Below are positions 41,156 through 50,054 of a stretch of DNA of 57,917 bases, piece by piece (the first letter of the stretch is position 1; every line of letters starts with the position of its first letter). Origin of the DNA: CAZKNJ01 sp964554185. GTDB taxonomy: Bacteria; 4484-113. Below the pieces are notes generated by a model, which was not told the DNA's origin, did not search any database, and saw only the letters and a program-made list of their open reading frames with translations. Location: assembly GCA_964554185.1 (NCBI GenBank), contig CAZKNJ010000011.1, forward strand, positions 1 to 57,917, written 5' to 3'. Made by a program: the position numbers and the translations under genes.

Positions 41156-42030
41156 CCGGGCTGCGTATCTTCGTCCACCACACTCTTGAGCAACGCCAGA
41201 CCATTGACATCTGTCAGGTCCCAGGTGAGCGGCGTTACCGTTACATACCCCTCGCTCGCCGCCTTCACATCACTGCCATTGCGCATATCGCCCACGACCC
41301 TCTCGCCGGCGATCCAGTAGAAAGGTTCCCCTCGCGGGTCAACCATCTTCTGAATCACATCCTTATAACCACGGAAGCCGGTGAAGCACGACCGGATACC
41401 TTTGATTTCGCTGACCGGCACGTCGGGAACGTTGATATTGAGGAAACGGCTGCCGTCAAAGACGGCTTTCAGCGCCGCGCTCTCAGTGTCCGGCGCAGGC
41501 CACACACCCTCAGGCGGTTCAGCGTAGAGCAGCTTGCGCAGGACGTGGAGTAGATAGTGGGAGGCAGTTGCGAAGTGCCCGCGACCACGCGAATCCAGCG
41601 AGATTGCGATACTCGGCAAGCCCAGGATGGCGCCCTCCATCGCGCCGGCGACGGTGCCGGAGTAGGTTACATCTTCCGCGAGGTTCTGGCCGTCATTGAT
41701 GCCGGAGACAATGAGGTGCGGCGGAGCGTCCTTGAGCACTTCCAGCACTCCAAGCATAGTGCCGTCCGCGGGCGAGCCCGAAGTTGAGTAAGCCGCGCAG
41801 CCGGCGACCGCCTTGTTCGGCCAGGTGAAGCCGCCCACCGGCCTGACCCGCAGCGGCTTGTGCAGAGTGATGGAGTGGCTGGCGGCGCTGCGAGGGCTTT
41901 CGGGCGCAACCACCGTGACTATGCACAGCGGGGAGAGCGCCCGCGCCAGTTCCACAATGCCCTGTGCGGCAATGCCGTCGTCATTGACGACGAGAACGCG
42001 GAGCGTTCCCTTGCTCTCAGCCATAGTCAC
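41152..42030 (-). CDS. surE: 5'/3'-nucleotidase SurE
   Basis: 292 residues, slightly longer than E. coli SurE. Metal-dependent nucleoside monophosphatase. Motifs: L-V-V-N-D-D-G (metal Asp pair), A-P-E-S-P-R-S-A-A-S-H-S-I-T and V-S-G-I-N-D-G-Q-N-L-A. The GTG at 42030 is chosen because it lies exactly 6 bases after an extended -10; an ATG two codons later is the alternative. Confidence 0.94.
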   Translation of the reverse strand: MTMAESKGTLRVLVVNDDGIAAQGIVELARALSPLCIVTVVAPESPRSAASHSITLHKPLRVRPVGGFTWPNKAVAGCAAYSTSGSPADGTMLGVLEVLKDAPPHLIVSGINDGQNLAEDVTYSGTVAGAMEGAILGLPSIAISLDSRGRGHFATASHYLLHVLRKLLYAEPPEGVWPAPDTESAALKAVFDGSRFLNINVPDVPVSEIKGIRSCFTGFRGYKDVIQKMVDPRGEPFYWIAGERVVGDMRNGSDVKAASEGYVTVTPLTWDLTDVNGLALLKSVVDEDTQPG

Positions 42031-42036
42031 GCGCCG

Positions 42037-42042
42037 ATTCTA
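42037..42042 (-). promoter_or_regulatory. Extended -10 of surE (leaderless)
   Basis: TGC-TAGAAT on the minus strand, 6 bases before the GTG. Confidence 0.65.
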
Positions 42043-42207
42043 GCACGCCACGCACGCATCTCTCCGCCTAAATGGTGAGCCTGTGATGCCCCCGTCTGCA
42101 ATCGTGCTTGCGGCAATCAGTATTTCCGGATACTCTTCACTGTCATGTGGCAGTCAGCCGTTCCGGCAAAAGAGCTTGCACGTTGGCCCAAGCTGCGCTA
42201 TTAACTT

Positions 42208-43236
42208 GTGGCTGTCATGGAATCACCCTCAACCATAACGCACAATTCGCCAGGCGCTCTGGTCGTCTCTCTTGATTCTGAGCTTCATTGGGGAGTACGC
42301 GATAAGAAAGCGGTTGAGGTATACAAGCGCAATCTCTCTGGTGTACGCTCTGTAGTGCCACGCATACTGGAAGCGTTTCAGCGTTATGAAATCCACGCAA
42401 CGTGGGCTATAGTTGGGTTTCTGTTCTTTAGCAGCAAAGCCGAGCTGATTGAGCATCTACCTGCGCTGAAGCCGCATTATACCTGCTCCAGACTCACTCC
42501 TTACGGGGATATAGGCGGCATCGGTGCAGACGAGGGGACAGACCCTTTCCATTATGCGCTTTCGCTGGTCAAGGCGATTGCCGCCCAGTCCAATCAGGAA
42601 ATCGCAACGCACACGTTCTCACATTACTATTGCATGGAGCCAGGGCAAGACGTGATGGCGTTCAGAGCGGATATCGAAGCCGCGGTCGCCATTATGCGAA
42701 AGCACAACCTCACCCCTGAGAGTATAGTCTTTCCACGGAACCAGGTGAATCCGGAGTACGTTGCCATCTTACCTGAATACGGGATCACCTCTTACCGCGG
42801 TGCTCCGTGGTATTGCGTGGGAAAAGAGGAGCCCTTCTTCTCCTTCTACATCAGAGCTGCTACGCGCTTGCTGGATACTTACCTCGCCATCTATGGACAC
42901 AACACGTACTCGTACGAGCAAATGCGTAGGAGCATGCCATTCAACATCCAGTCAGACCGCATGCTCCGTCCGTATTCGCGGCGCTTTAGGGCGCTCGAAC
43001 CGCTGCGGCTCCGGCGGATTCTAACCGCTATGGAGTTCGCGGCCAAGAAGAAACGGGTTTTCCATCTATGGTGGCATCCCCACAACTTCGGAGTTGAGCA
43101 GGAGAGGAATCTGGCTGCGCTGGAGCATATACTGGCTCGCTACGCAAGACTTCGCGAGTCGCACGGAATGGTGAGCCGCAATATGAGAGAGCTGTCGCAT
43201 GAACTTCTGAGAGATAGTGGTGTGGAGCCCGCATAA
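42208..43236 (+). CDS. Polysaccharide deacetylase family protein (NodB-like)
   Basis: 342 residues. NodB/carbohydrate esterase 4-like fold: S-L-D-S-E-L-H (catalytic/metal Asp), A-T-W-A-I-V-G, T-H-T-F-S-H (the HxxxH metal pair), F-P-R-N-Q, and a C-terminal L-W-W-H-P-H-N-F (catalytic His). This form occurs in surface polysaccharide clusters. GTG at 42208 or ATG at 42217 could be the start. It precedes the formyltransferase and glycosyltransferase genes. Confidence 0.85.
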   Translation: MAVMESPSTITHNSPGALVVSLDSELHWGVRDKKAVEVYKRNLSGVRSVVPRILEAFQRYEIHATWAIVGFLFFSSKAELIEHLPALKPHYTCSRLTPYGDIGGIGADEGTDPFHYALSLVKAIAAQSNQEIATHTFSHYYCMEPGQDVMAFRADIEAAVAIMRKHNLTPESIVFPRNQVNPEYVAILPEYGITSYRGAPWYCVGKEEPFFSFYIRAATRLLDTYLAIYGHNTYSYEQMRRSMPFNIQSDRMLRPYSRRFRALEPLRLRRILTAMEFAAKKKRVFHLWWHPHNFGVEQERNLAALEHILARYARLRESHGMVSRNMRELSHELLRDSGVEPA

Positions 43237-43258
43237 GGGGCACAACGGCAGACCATCA

Positions 43259-44065
43259 ATGAACACCTCTGGACACGACAGCATGGTGAAAAAACAAGAG
43301 AAGGGAATCGTTATGATGGCTGGACCGGGCCGGTCTACGCGCATCATTTACCATGCGATGAAGAGCAGTTTGGATGTTAAGGCAGTTATCATTGAAAAGC
43401 AGGTCTCGCGATACAGGTTTCTGACGCGCAGAGCGAAGAAGCTAGGCTACTGGAACGTGATCGGCCAGATATTGTTCCGCTCAATCGTGGTGCCATGCTT
43501 GAAAGTTGCTTCCGTGAAGCGCGCAAGAGAGATCATGGATCATTACGGGCTTTCTGATGCGGACATTCCAGAGGCCGTTATCCGCCGTGTCGCATCAGTT
43601 AATGCGAATGAAACAATTGCGATACTAAAAGAGATCGGCCCCGACATCGTGATTGTAAACGGCACGCGGATCATCTCAAGGGGTGTTCTCAATAGCGTTC
43701 CCGCGAAGTTCATAAACTTGCATGCCGGAATTACTCCTTTATACAGAGGCGTCCATGGTGCTTATTGGGCGATAGTACAGGGCGATTACCAAGCCTGTGG
43801 CGTAACCGTGCATCTAGTGGATGCGGGAATTGACACGGGAGCTGTGCTTGAACAGGCTCTGATACGCTTTGGGAGAGCAGACAATTTCACTACCTATCCA
43901 CTACTACAGATTGCCGTCGGAATACCGCTGCTGAGAGGAGCTGTTCAGTCTGCACTAGAAGACCGTCTAGAACCGAAACCTGGCGCAAGCGGCGTGTCCC
44001 GCATGTGGAGCCACCCGACTATCTGGGAGTACTTGCGGTGGCGGTGGTTTCGCGGAGTGAAGTGA
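43259..44065 (+). CDS. Formyltransferase-domain protein (sugar N-formyltransferase-like)
   Basis: About 268 residues. The formyltransferase core is F-I-N-L-H-A-G-I-T-P-L-Y-R-G (Asn and His of the catalytic triad), A-Y-W-A-I-V-Q-G, and V-H-L-V-D-A-G-I-D-T-G-A-V (catalytic Asp). The N-terminal half is unlike PurN or Fmt. In a polysaccharide locus the likely job is N-formylation of an aminosugar from formyl-THF; this is inference. The ATG at 43259 is preferred and a second ATG at 43283 is possible. Confidence 0.8.
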   Translation: MNTSGHDSMVKKQEKGIVMMAGPGRSTRIIYHAMKSSLDVKAVIIEKQVSRYRFLTRRAKKLGYWNVIGQILFRSIVVPCLKVASVKRAREIMDHYGLSDADIPEAVIRRVASVNANETIAILKEIGPDIVIVNGTRIISRGVLNSVPAKFINLHAGITPLYRGVHGAYWAIVQGDYQACGVTVHLVDAGIDTGAVLEQALIRFGRADNFTTYPLLQIAVGIPLLRGAVQSALEDRLEPKPGASGVSRMWSHPTIWEYLRWRWFRGVK

Positions 44066-44243
44066 GGCGCCCTAAGGAGGCAAGCCGCCCAATGGGCTCG
44101 GAGAATGAGCAAGCGCCAGCACGCACCGGCCATTGCACTGCGCTCTCCTCCAAGCCCGCTTGGGTACAGTGGATGCCGCCTTCTCCAGATGCGCCTCATG
44201 GTTGATTGTAGCTATTGCTGGACGCGATGATTCTCCCCGTGCT

Positions 44244-44272
44244 TTGCAGCACATTGGCCACACTGATAGAAT
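44244..44272 (+). promoter_or_regulatory. Promoter of glycosyltransferase gene (leaderless)
   Basis: TTGCAG (44244-44249), 17-base spacer, TGA-TAGAAT (-10 at 44267-44272), then 7 bases to the GTG at 44280. Confidence 0.6.
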
Positions 44273-44279
44273 CTCCTTC

Positions 44280-45404
44280 GTGGAGTCGCGATCTATCATG
44301 CTACTCACGACTGCAACTCTGTGGGGCGGGGCGGAATCCCTCGCTTGTAGCCAGGCGCAGCATTTCGCCGCCAAAGGCTGGGAAGTGACGGTTGGGAGTC
44401 TGGCGGAAGGAGACGGCGCGCTCTTCAGAGAGACCAGGGAGGTCCCCGGCATTCGGACTTTCTCCCTGGGGATGGACAAGACACGATGGTACCGAATTGC
44501 CGAACTCCAGCTAAAGCTTGGCGAGGTACGTCCCAACATTATTATCGCCCACCTTTTCCACTCATGCATTGCTGCCCGGGTCTTCGGACGGCTCTTCCGT
44601 GGCATTCCAGTTATCAGCGTTTTCCACTCCACATATCAGGAGCGATGGCGAGTAGCGGTTGACCGGCTGACACTGCCGCTCACTGCCAAGTATGTGGTCG
44701 TGAGCGAAGACGGCGCTGCGTTCGCAAGAGAGTCGCTCGGTATCGGTGAGGACAAACTTGCTGTAGTCCCAAACGGAGTTGACTCGCGGTTCTTCCAGTC
44801 GCCCACTGGGCCGAGAGAGCGGATTCGGCAGGAGCTGGGTTTGAGTGCGGATTCAACGGTGATTGGATGCGTAGCCCGATTCCATCTGCAGAAGGACCAT
44901 GCAACGCTAATCAAAGCGTTCAAACGGACGCGCGAAGCTAACACCGGCAGGGACCTCAAGCTGCTTCTGGTCGGAGCTGGCTCAGAGCTCTTCGCGATGC
45001 GCCGCCTCACGGAAAGGCTAGGACTGCTGGAGCATGTGTTGTTCACGGGCTTCCGGCGCGACCTGCCGGACATCTACACAGCGATGGACTTGTACTCGCA
45101 GACCAGCCGCCGGGAAGGCCTGCCCATCACCATCCTGGAGGCCATGTCTGTCGGGCTGCCAATCGTGGCCACCGCCGCCTCCGGCGTCACATCGGTACTC
45201 GTCGACGGCGAGAACGGATTACTTGCGCCAGTTGGCGATGTGAAGGGCGTCGGCGACCGCATTACCCGCCTTCTCAAAGAGCCTGATTTGGCGCAGAAAC
45301 TCGGCGCGACCGCCAAGCAGCAAGTGGAGACGCAGTACAGCCTGAAAACCTGCATGGACGCCTATTACGATCTGGCGCTTTCCGTACTGGGTATGGAGCA
45401 ATGA
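44280..45404 (+). CDS. Glycosyltransferase family 4-type (GT-B) protein
   Basis: 374 residues. The N-terminal domain begins T-L-W-G-G-A-E-S-L and the C-terminal donor domain shows V-V-P-N-G-V-D, V-A-R-F-H-L-Q-K-D, L-V-G-A-G, F-T-G-F-R, the E-x7-E motif in R-E-G-L-P-I-T-I-L-E-A-M-S-V-G-L-P and N-G-L-L. It moves a sugar from a nucleotide donor to a growing glycan. The GTG at 44280 matches a leaderless promoter; a longer frame from 44133 is rejected. ATGA overlap with the next glycosyltransferase. Confidence 0.88.
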   Translation: MESRSIMLLTTATLWGGAESLACSQAQHFAAKGWEVTVGSLAEGDGALFRETREVPGIRTFSLGMDKTRWYRIAELQLKLGEVRPNIIIAHLFHSCIAARVFGRLFRGIPVISVFHSTYQERWRVAVDRLTLPLTAKYVVVSEDGAAFARESLGIGEDKLAVVPNGVDSRFFQSPTGPRERIRQELGLSADSTVIGCVARFHLQKDHATLIKAFKRTREANTGRDLKLLLVGAGSELFAMRRLTERLGLLEHVLFTGFRRDLPDIYTAMDLYSQTSRREGLPITILEAMSVGLPIVATAASGVTSVLVDGENGLLAPVGDVKGVGDRITRLLKEPDLAQKLGATAKQQVETQYSLKTCMDAYYDLALSVLGMEQ

Positions 45405-46591
45405 GGTTGCTTTACTACTTGCACACTCTTTCCTTAGCTGGCGCCCAGCGGTCCGCCCTCGCCCTCGCCAGGGAGATGCGCAAGCATGGGTGCAGCGTTG
45501 TCTTTGCCGGCGAGGTGCAGGGCGATGCTTATACGGGGATTCTAGCCCGTGAGGGTTTCGAGCACATCGATATCCGCTTCTCGCGCAAACCGGAGGATGT
45601 CTGGCGCATCGCACACCAGCTAGCCGCGCTTTGCGCTAATTCGGGCGTTGATGTCTGCCACGCCTACTACTACACCAACTACTACTTCGCGTGGGCAGCA
45701 AGTCTGCTACGCAAGATGCCGGTCATCGGCGGCACTTTCTGTGGCGGCCCGGGACCTCGCTACCACATACCCCGGCTTTCGCCAGTCGTCGTGTTCAGCA
45801 AGGAGCAGAAGGACGCGTTCATAGCCAAATGGGGTTGGAAGCCGGAAAACCTGGTTGTGAGCCCGGGGAGGGTGGAGCATCCAGCGGCTGACGCAACGCA
45901 ACCGGATAGAGGCGGCTTCCTCTCACGGTATGGGCTTACCCCGGAGCTGCTCAGCATTCTGTTTGTATCGCGCCTTTCGGAAGACAAGCGCGGGTCGGTG
46001 GAAACGATACAGCTGCTAGCGCGGGAGATCGCGGCCCAAGGATTGCCCTGGCAAGTGCTCATTGCAGGGGGCGGGAAGATGGAGAGCGAGTTGCGGGAGT
46101 TTGGCGACCAGCTTGAACGTCAAGCAGGCCGGACGGTACTGGCGGCTGCAGGGGAGCAGGACCGGCTGGACGAGTTCTACGCCTGTGCCGACGTCGTGGC
46201 AGGTGTGGGCCGCAGCATCTTTGACGGAATGATGCGGGGGAAACCGGTCATGGTGGTGGGCGAGAAGGGCTTTGCCGGCCTGGTCTCGCCCGAGAGCGTT
46301 GAGGAACTCGCCTACTACAACTTCAGTGGACGCAACGCCCAGGCGGATTCAGGCGTGGAACACCTCATCTCCGCGATCCATTTAGCCGCGCTGCCGGAGG
46401 AGCGGCTAAGGCTCGGCAGCTTCGCCCGGCGCTATACAAGGGAGAATCTCTCTGTAGGAGCCGGCGGGAAAGTGCTGCTTGAATACTATGCGCAACTGAT
46501 GGAGTTTCCGCCGCTGCCGCGCGCCAGGGTCTTGCGGGAGGTCGCGCTTTCCACTATAAGCTACGTCAAGCGGAAAAGCCCTTATGCATAA
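45401..46591 (+). CDS. Glycosyltransferase family 4-like protein
   Basis: 396 residues. N-terminal Y-L-H-T-L-S-L-A-G-A-Q-R-S-A-L, then V-V-F-S-K-E-Q, V-S-R-L-S-E-D-K-R, I-A-G-G-G, and a donor-site stretch I-F-D-G-M-M-R-G-K-P-V-M-V-V-G-E in place of the usual E-A-M-x-x-G-x-P-V. GT-B fold; the missing second Glu of the E-x7-E motif suggests a divergent member. It is co-translated with the preceding gene and overlaps the polymerase gene by eight bases. Confidence 0.82.
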   Translation: MRLLYYLHTLSLAGAQRSALALAREMRKHGCSVVFAGEVQGDAYTGILAREGFEHIDIRFSRKPEDVWRIAHQLAALCANSGVDVCHAYYYTNYYFAWAASLLRKMPVIGGTFCGGPGPRYHIPRLSPVVVFSKEQKDAFIAKWGWKPENLVVSPGRVEHPAADATQPDRGGFLSRYGLTPELLSILFVSRLSEDKRGSVETIQLLAREIAAQGLPWQVLIAGGGKMESELREFGDQLERQAGRTVLAAAGEQDRLDEFYACADVVAGVGRSIFDGMMRGKPVMVVGEKGFAGLVSPESVEELAYYNFSGRNAQADSGVEHLISAIHLAALPEERLRLGSFARRYTRENLSVGAGGKVLLEYYAQLMEFPPLPRARVLREVALSTISYVKRKSPYA

Positions 46592-47954
46592 TGCATACGC
46601 GATCAGAGCGCACAATCCCCTCACGCTTGGGGCGTTAGCTGCGGCCTCGGCAGTTCTGGTACTGGCGGCTCAAGTTACGTACATCCTCGCTGCAACTGCA
46701 GCGGTTGCAGCGCTCCTTGTCCTCGCCTCCAACCACCGGCTGGCTCTTCTCGCGTTCATGTTCTCCATCCCGTTCGCCACGCTTCAGCTCATTTCAGTGC
46801 CTGGTCTGTCGAACCTGGCCTTCCTGATGATTCCGGTTCTCGGCCTGAGCATGTTACTGAACCTGCGCCGGATTCCCGCACTGCCGCTGAAGAAGCTGGG
46901 AGCTAAGCCAGCCCTATTCACGGTCTTCATCCTCGCAGCGCTCCCGACCACTTTCTTTGCCTCCACCCAGGGAATCGCGCTGAAGTCGCTGGTCATAGCG
47001 ACGGTTGTGTTCGGGCTGTATCTGGCTTCCACATTAATGTTCACTGACGGTGAGCTGCGGGAGTGGGGCACAACCGCCTACCTCGCTGGCGTTCTGGCAA
47101 GCGCAGCGACGGGCTACAACCAGATGCTGCGGGAGCTGGCGACGACCATCTTTCTGCGCGCCGGAGTTGGCAGCCCCAGCGATTCGGCCATCTGGTTTCT
47201 GCTGGCGGTTCCGCTCGCGGTCATGCGCTTTGACCGCTGCCGGGGAATCGCGCCGAAGCTATTCTACGCTGCGGTGGTGCTGGCGTCGGCGGGGATTATC
47301 GTCCTCTCAAGCACACGCAGCGCGTGGTTAGCGTTGGCGCTTTACTTCGTATACGAGCTGTTCCGCAAGCCGGTGCGTGCGATCCTCACGGTCACCGTTT
47401 TTCTGATGCTGGTAGCGCTCTTCCTCAAGACCTACCTCCCATTCACTTACCAGCGCTCTATTGTTCGCGTGCTCGCAGTGTTTAACCCGGAGCTGGAGAA
47501 GCAGACTACGCTTCAGTTCCGCATTGAGAACTACCCGGTGGCGGTAGCTATGGTGGGCGCGTATCCTCTGCTGGGCGTCGGCCTAGGCAACTTCGCCGCC
47601 CACGCACCGCACTTTGGCCGCATCCTGATCCCTGGCGAGATGGGGTTGAACGCGCACAACGCGTATTTGGAGATGCTCACCGGCGCAGGACTCGTCGGGG
47701 GCGTGGCGTATCTCCTGGTGTGGCTGCTCACTCTGTGGGAGCTGATTGTACTGGCCCGGCGGGGTCCGCCCGGCGTCCGCCACCTGGCCGGAGCCTACGG
47801 CATCGGCTTCACCATGTTCATGGTGCATGCCGTCTTCCACTCTAGCTACCTAGTGCTGCTGCTGGTGCCGGTGCTAGCGATGGCCAGCGCCCTGAGGGTG
47901 TGCGCATACGAAGTGGTAGCGAAGAGCCAAGATCCGGCGCCGATTAGAGCTTGA
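46584..47954 (+). CDS. O-antigen ligase/polymerase-family membrane protein
   Basis: 456 residues with about ten or more hydrophobic segments. The Wzy_C-type periplasmic motif lies near residues 330-360: G-V-G-L-G-N-F and A-H-N-A-Y-L-E-M-L-T-G-A-G-L-V-G. It polymerises or ligates surface oligosaccharides in the inner membrane. Polymerase and ligase cannot be told apart from sequence. It ends the glycosyltransferase operon and overlaps the convergent dehydrogenase gene by 11 bases. Confidence 0.85.
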   Translation: MHNAYAIRAHNPLTLGALAAASAVLVLAAQVTYILAATAAVAALLVLASNHRLALLAFMFSIPFATLQLISVPGLSNLAFLMIPVLGLSMLLNLRRIPALPLKKLGAKPALFTVFILAALPTTFFASTQGIALKSLVIATVVFGLYLASTLMFTDGELREWGTTAYLAGVLASAATGYNQMLRELATTIFLRAGVGSPSDSAIWFLLAVPLAVMRFDRCRGIAPKLFYAAVVLASAGIIVLSSTRSAWLALALYFVYELFRKPVRAILTVTVFLMLVALFLKTYLPFTYQRSIVRVLAVFNPELEKQTTLQFRIENYPVAVAMVGAYPLLGVGLGNFAAHAPHFGRILIPGEMGLNAHNAYLEMLTGAGLVGGVAYLLVWLLTLWELIVLARRGPPGVRHLAGAYGIGFTMFMVHAVFHSSYLVLLLVPVLAMASALRVCAYEVVAKSQDPAPIRA

Positions 47955-49242
47955 TTACTTTGCCATCGTTGCCGCGGTCGCCCATGCCGTTGCGGGTGTC
48001 CAGCACGAGCTTGGCGTGCTCTGCCACGAAGTCCCAGTCCAAGCATGTATGGTCGCTGATAACTACTACCAGGTCCTGCTGGGACAGCGCATCAGAGGTG
48101 AGCTCCACGCTGTCTAGGTCGAAACCGTTGGCGTCAAGCTTGGGGACGAAGGGGTCGTGGTAGCTTACTACGCCTTCCAGCCGGAGAAGCTGCTCAATGA
48201 TAGACAGCGCTGGCGACTCGCGCGTGTCGTCAATATCACGCTTATAGGCCACCCCCAGCACTAGAATCCGCGCGCCATTGATGGGTATCTTGCGCTGGTT
48301 GAGCAGAGTGACGATGCGTTCAACCACGTAGCGCGGCATCGCCGAGTTTATCTGGTCCGCAAGCTCAATGAACCGAGTGCGATAGTTGAGCTTGCGCATC
48401 TTCCACGAGAGGTACAGCGGATCGATAGGGATACAGTGGCCGCCCAGCCCCGGTCCGGGGTAAAACGGCATATAGCCGAAGGGCTTGGTCTTCGCTGCTT
48501 CAATAATCTCCCAGATGTCCACGCCGAGCTGGTGGCAGATGATGGCCATTTCGTTGATCGCGCCGATGTTGATTGCCCGGAAGGTGTTTTCCAGGAGCTT
48601 GACCATCTCGGCTGCCATTGCGCTGCTGACCGGCACCACGTTCTCCACTGCCTGGGAGTAAAGCGCCTGCACCATCGCGCTGCATTCCGGCGTAACGCCT
48701 CCGATTATCTTCGGCGTGTTCTTCGTGTGGAACTGGGAGTTTCCCGGGTCAACGCGCTCTGGCGAAAAGGCGAGGTAAAAGTCCTTGCCAACCTTGAGCC
48801 CGCTGCGCTCAAGTATCGGCAGAACCAGCTCCTCGGTGGTGCCGGGATAGCTGGTGCTCTCCAGCACTATGGCCATCGGCGCGTGCATGCGGGTGGCGAT
48901 CTCGTTGCTCGCCTGGAGGATGTAGGTGATGTCGGGTTCGCGGGACTTGGAGAGCGGCGTGGGCACACAGATGGAGACAGCATCCAATGTCCGGATGGCA
49001 TCGTAACTGGTCGTAGCGCTCAGCTTGCCTTCCGACACAAGCAAGCTGAGTAGCTTACTGTCAACATCACCAATGTAGTTCTGCCCGGCATTCAGGCGTT
49101 CAACCTTCTCCCGGCTAACATCAATGCCGACCGTGGGGAAACCCGCGGCGGCGAACTCCACGGCCAGTGGGAGGCCGACGTAACCCAGCCCCACCACGCC
49201 GATTGAGGCCTTGCGCTCCGTAAACAGCTCTTTGAGATTCAT
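47944..49242 (-). CDS. Nucleotide-sugar 6-dehydrogenase (WbpA/TviB-like)
   Basis: 432 residues. Oxidises the C6 of a UDP-sugar, most likely UDP-GlcNAc, to the uronic acid. N-terminal Rossmann G-V-V-G-L-G-Y-V-G-L-P-L-A, F-S-P-E-R-V-D-P-G, catalytic Cys in G-G-H-C-I-P-I-D-P, and L-G-V-A-Y-K-R-D-I-D-D-T-R-E-S-P. The GGHCIPxDP form is typical of the WecC/WbpA group and not of UDP-glucose dehydrogenase. It serves the adjacent polysaccharide genes. The ATG is 12 bases after a TAGAAT box. Confidence 0.9.
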   Translation of the reverse strand: MNLKELFTERKASIGVVGLGYVGLPLAVEFAAAGFPTVGIDVSREKVERLNAGQNYIGDVDSKLLSLLVSEGKLSATTSYDAIRTLDAVSICVPTPLSKSREPDITYILQASNEIATRMHAPMAIVLESTSYPGTTEELVLPILERSGLKVGKDFYLAFSPERVDPGNSQFHTKNTPKIIGGVTPECSAMVQALYSQAVENVVPVSSAMAAEMVKLLENTFRAINIGAINEMAIICHQLGVDIWEIIEAAKTKPFGYMPFYPGPGLGGHCIPIDPLYLSWKMRKLNYRTRFIELADQINSAMPRYVVERIVTLLNQRKIPINGARILVLGVAYKRDIDDTRESPALSIIEQLLRLEGVVSYHDPFVPKLDANGFDLDSVELTSDALSQQDLVVVISDHTCLDWDFVAEHAKLVLDTRNGMGDRGNDGKVIKL

Positions 49243-49254
49243 CTGAGGAAGAGG

Positions 49255-49260
49255 ATTCTA
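49255..49260 (-). promoter_or_regulatory. -10 box of UDP-sugar dehydrogenase gene
   Basis: TGG-TAGAAT (extended -10) on the minus strand, 12 bases before the ATG at 49242, so the leader is only about 6 bases. Confidence 0.55.
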
Positions 49261-49287
49261 CCAGAAAGATGGAAGCAGTGACGCAAG

Positions 49288-50037
49288 CTAAACCCGGTTG
49301 TTCACCAGTTCTCCCGAGTTCAGAGTCCTCAAATCGTCTTTCGTGTAGATCGTCCGGTCAGGCACCGCGACATCTTCCACCACCCCGCCGTCGTGGAAGC
49401 GGATGATGCGCGAGGCGTGGTCGGCGATGAATTGCTCATGCGTCACCACAATCACCGTAATACCGGATTCGCTCAGGCGCTGGAAGAGCTTCATTATCTC
49501 GCTGCCGCTTTTGCTGTCCAGGTTGCCTGTCGGCTCGTCCGCTAGGATGATGGAAGGCTCGTTGACGATGGCGCGGGCGATGGCAACCTTCTGCTGCTGG
49601 CCGCCGGAAAGCTCGTTGCTCTTGTGCTGCATCCGGTCGGCTAGCCCGACCACGCTCAGCGCGCGCGTGGCTTTTTCCCGCCGACGGCCGCCCTTGGGCG
49701 AGTAGATCAGCGGAAGCTCCACATTCTCCAGCGCGGTAGTGCGCGGCAGGAGGTTGAATGTCTGAAAGACGAAGCCAATGCGCTCGTTGCGGATGTGGGC
49801 GAGCTGAACGTCTGTAAGCTTGGTCACATCCTGCCCGCCCAAGCTGTAGACGCCTCGTGTCGGACGGTCGAGGCAGCCCATAATATTCATCACGGTGGAC
49901 TTGCCGGAGCCCGACGGCCCCATTATCGCCACGTACTCATTCTCGTCGATGGAAAAGGAGACCTCCCTCAAGGCGTGCACCTGGTGCTTGCCCATTTCGT
50001 AGATTTTGGAGACGTTGTCGAGTTCAATTAGCGCCAT
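49288..50037 (-). CDS. ABC transporter ATPase, MacB/LolD type
   Basis: 249 residues. All ATPase motifs: G-P-S-G-S-G-K-S-T, V-F-Q-T-F-N-L-L-P (Q loop), L-S-G-G-Q-Q-Q-K-V-A-I-A-R-A, I-I-L-A-D-E-P-T-G-N-L-D and V-T-H-E (H loop). The FQTFNLL and ADEPTGNLD strings are typical of the MacB/LolD/FtsE-like class. A C-terminal extension of ~25 residues is present. It follows a TolC-like gene by 17 bases. The expected permease is not adjacent in this window. Confidence 0.9.
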   Translation of the reverse strand: MALIELDNVSKIYEMGKHQVHALREVSFSIDENEYVAIMGPSGSGKSTVMNIMGCLDRPTRGVYSLGGQDVTKLTDVQLAHIRNERIGFVFQTFNLLPRTTALENVELPLIYSPKGGRRREKATRALSVVGLADRMQHKSNELSGGQQQKVAIARAIVNEPSIILADEPTGNLDSKSGSEIMKLFQRLSESGITVIVVTHEQFIADHASRIIRFHDGGVVEDVAVPDRTIYTKDDLRTLNSGELVNNRV

Positions 50038-50054
50038 AGAAGCCTGTACCCGCT

